Shown here piece by piece: positions 4,847 to 6,155 of a stretch of DNA of 6,155 bases. A model generated the notes under the pieces. That model had not been told where the DNA came from, ran no database searches, and worked only from the letters and a program-made list of their open reading frames with translations. This stretch comes from Acidimicrobiaceae bacterium (GTDB lineage Bacteria > Actinomycetota > Acidimicrobiia > Acidimicrobiales > RAAP-2). A program made the position numbers and the translations under genes. Positions within the stretch are counted from its first letter, which is position 1; each line of letters opens with the position of its first letter. The stretch is from assembly GCA_003131665.1 (NCBI GenBank), contig PKWA01000088.1, positions 1 to 6,155 of the forward strand, read 5' to 3'.

Positions 4847-5538
4847 TCGCCGTACTCGTTCGAGGTACCGAACTTGTAGCCCACTGAGCGCACGGTTTGA
4901 ATCAGGTGCGCGTGCTCTTCGCCCATCTTGGCCCGAAGTCGACGTACGTGCACGTCCACCGTACGAGCGCCGCCGTAGTACTCGTAGCCCCACACCCGAC
5001 TCAGCAGGGTCGCGCGCGTGAAGACGCGATTGGGATTCGTCGCGAGAAAGCGCAGCAACTCGTACTCCATGTACGTCAGATCCATCACTCGTCCGGCGAT
5101 GGACGCTTGGTAGGTCTCGAGGTTCATGCTGAGCCCGGCGTGTTCGATTCTCGGAGCGACGCTCTCGTTGCCGGCCCGGCGGAGTCGGTGGCGCAGACGT
5201 GTCGCCAGTTCACTCACGTCGTAGGGACCTACCACGAAGTCGTCGAAGAGGTCCTCACGAAAGGTCAGCTCGTCGAGCTGGTAGTGGTCGAGCAACAAGA
5301 TGATCGGACCGACCGCGCGCTCGCGTTGACGCAGCTGGCGACACAGTCCCATCGCCTCGCTAAAGGGCAGTGCCGCCGCGTTGATGACGGCCCCGGCGAA
5401 GCCGTTCGCGGGCTCGAGCGCGGTGATCTCGTTCATACGCGCCGAGGTGGCGACGGCCGGCGTGACCCCGGTGACGTCAAAGGCCTTGCGCACCGGCCCT
5501 TCGCACGAGGGAACGCAGAGCACGACGTCGATACTCAC
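4843..5538 (-). CDS. GlnR-like OmpR/PhoB-family regulator with a degenerate receiver
   Basis: This 231-residue protein begins at a GTG that overlaps the glutamine synthetase stop as GTGA. The C-terminal winged helix (about 130-224) is classic OmpR/PhoB: DLTYMEYELLRFLA, RVFTRATLL, WGYEYYGGARTVDVHVRRLRAKMG (recognition helix about 191-204) and TVRSVGYKF. This segment closely resembles actinobacterial GlnR, the regulator of nitrogen assimilation. The N-terminal domain (1-115) has receiver shape but lacks the phosphorylation set. The acceptor position is Asn53 (AVINAA), the switch Thr is Leu83, and the switch Lys is Gly104 (VVGPYD). GlnR is also an atypical receiver that works without a cognate kinase, though it keeps an Asp at that site. 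Being downstream of glnA supports a nitrogen role and perhaps autoregulation. Another orphan OmpR-type regulator is the alternative. Confidence 0.88.
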   Translation of the reverse strand: MSIDVVLCVPSCEGPVRKAFDVTGVTPAVATSARMNEITALEPANGFAGAVINAAALPFSEAMGLCRQLRQRERAVGPIILLLDHYQLDELTFREDLFDDFVVGPYDVSELATRLRHRLRRAGNESVAPRIEHAGLSMNLETYQASIAGRVMDLTYMEYELLRFLATNPNRVFTRATLLSRVWGYEYYGGARTVDVHVRRLRAKMGEEHAHLIQTVRSVGYKFGTSNEYGD

Positions 5539-6155
5539 AGCAACGGGAGATACCGTTCGAGTTCAAAGGGGGTGACCTGACCGCGGTAGGCGTCCCACTC
5601 TGCGCGCTTGTTGCGCAAGAACCACTCGACGAGGTGACTGCCGAGCGTCTCGTGCATGAGCGAGGAGCAGGCCATGAGATCAACGGCCTGGGCCAGCGAT
5701 TGGGGCAACGCCGCGGTGCGCTCGCCCTCGGGGGGCAACTCGTAGTTGCCCATCACCCCGCGCAGTCCGGCGGCCAACATGACCGCGAAGGCGAGGTAGG
5801 GGTTCGCCGCGGAGTCGGGCGATCGGTACTCAATTCTGGTCGAGTCGATGCGACCGGGCTTCACGGAGGGGACGCGCACCAAGGCGGCCGTGTCGAAGCG
5901 GGCCCACTTCGCGTCCACCGGTGCCTCACCGCCGGGCACGAGGCGCTTGTAGGAGTTCACCCACTGGTTGGTGACGGCGGTTATCTCAGGCGCGTGGCGC
6001 ACCAGTCCGGCGATGAACTTGGTCGCCAGATCGCTCAGTCCGTAGGTGTGTTCGCCGATGAAGGCGTTCTTCTCGTCACGCCAGAGCGAGAGGTGGGTGT
6101 GCATGCCCGATCCCTGGACGCCGATGAGGGGCTTGGGCATGAAGCTCGCCGCGAC
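5535..6155 (-). CDS. glnA: Type I glutamine synthetase, C-terminal part, cut at the window edge
   Basis: The reading frame enters from the right edge without a start, giving 206 residues of what is normally about 440-470. It opens with FMPKPLIGVQGSGMHTHLSLW, the GS segment with the ATP- and substrate-binding histidine, then has NSYKRLVPGGEAP, RIDSTRIEYRSPDSAANPYLAF and a C-terminus EWFLRNKRAEWDAYRGQVTPFELERYLPLL. This ending and the missing NLYDLPPEE loop argue for the GSI-alpha or GlnA2/GlnA4-like branch rather than the adenylylated GSI-beta enzyme. The stretch GNYELPPEGE runs almost directly into ALPQSL, so a loop of roughly 20 residues found in many actinobacterial GlnA2-type proteins is shortened. 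True glutamine synthesis from glutamate, ammonia and ATP is likely, but GlnA2/A3-like proteins can use polyamines instead, and the N-terminus needed to decide is outside. The GlnR-like gene follows by a GTGA overlap. Confidence 0.92.
   Translation of the reverse strand, partial: VAASFMPKPLIGVQGSGMHTHLSLWRDEKNAFIGEHTYGLSDLATKFIAGLVRHAPEITAVTNQWVNSYKRLVPGGEAPVDAKWARFDTAALVRVPSVKPGRIDSTRIEYRSPDSAANPYLAFAVMLAAGLRGVMGNYELPPEGERTAALPQSLAQAVDLMACSSLMHETLGSHLVEWFLRNKRAEWDAYRGQVTPFELERYLPLL

Noticed and set aside
4421..4993. A 190-residue open frame on the minus strand
   Set aside because: It is antisense to the RidA gene, which has all its family residues, and resembles no family itself.
4897..5580. 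A 227-residue open frame on the plus strand
   Set aside because: It lies antisense to the winged-helix regulator, shows no recognisable domain and has the composition expected of a GC-rich shadow frame.
5730..5760. A GS adenylylation tyrosine in the NYELPPE stretch
   Set aside because: The Tyr-Glu-Leu-Pro-Pro-Glu spacing resembles the Tyr397 loop of GSI-beta, but similar GYELPP stretches occur in non-adenylylated GlnA2-like proteins, and the C-terminus is of that type.

Overview
This 6.2-kb GC-rich window looks like ordinary chromosome of an actinomycete. The indications are a WhiB-family iron-sulfur regulator, TANNNT-type -10 boxes seven bases before start codons (apparent leaderless mRNAs), frequent GTG starts, and a GlnR-like regulator next to glutamine synthetase. 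The DUF929 thioredoxin-like protein beside VKOR and the overall protein style suggest a deep actinobacterial group such as Acidimicrobiia. That placement is inference from memory of the families, not a search.

Layout from left to right. The window opens inside a minus-strand tRNA-Pro(CGG) whose 3' end is cut off. Upstream of it on the same strand is a two-gene unit: a stand-alone receiver-domain protein (954-1385) translationally coupled through an ATGA overlap to a short CorC/HlyC-type CBS-pair protein (124-957). Divergent from it is a small WhiB-like gene (1513-1761). This converges on, and overlaps by 15 bp, a second minus-strand unit: a membrane-anchored DUF929 thioredoxin-fold protein (2214-3146) coupled through a GTGA overlap to a VKOR-family membrane protein (1747-2217). 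Together these probably form an extracytoplasmic disulfide-forming pair. Divergent from DUF929, across 86 bp holding two back-to-back promoters, is a plus-strand run: a NUDT19-like NUDIX hydrolase (3233-4033), an IscA/HesB/ErpA-type A-type iron-sulfur carrier (4113-4478) and a RidA-family protein (4484-4846). The RidA gene meets tail to tail (TTAA serves both stops) a third minus-strand unit: the C-terminal part of a type I glutamine synthetase (5535-6155, running off the window) coupled through GTGA to a GlnR-like winged-helix regulator (4843-5538) whose receiver domain lacks the phosphorylation residues.

The region is compact: no gap exceeds 130 bp, and I see no mobile element, CRISPR array or broken gene. 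I found no clear novel system. The points most worth a second look are the DUF929-VKOR pair, the glutamine synthetase-regulator operon with a degenerate receiver, the receiver-CorC coupling, a 10-bp motif shared by two divergent promoter regions, and an 11-bp stem-loop that contains the stop codon of the NUDIX gene.
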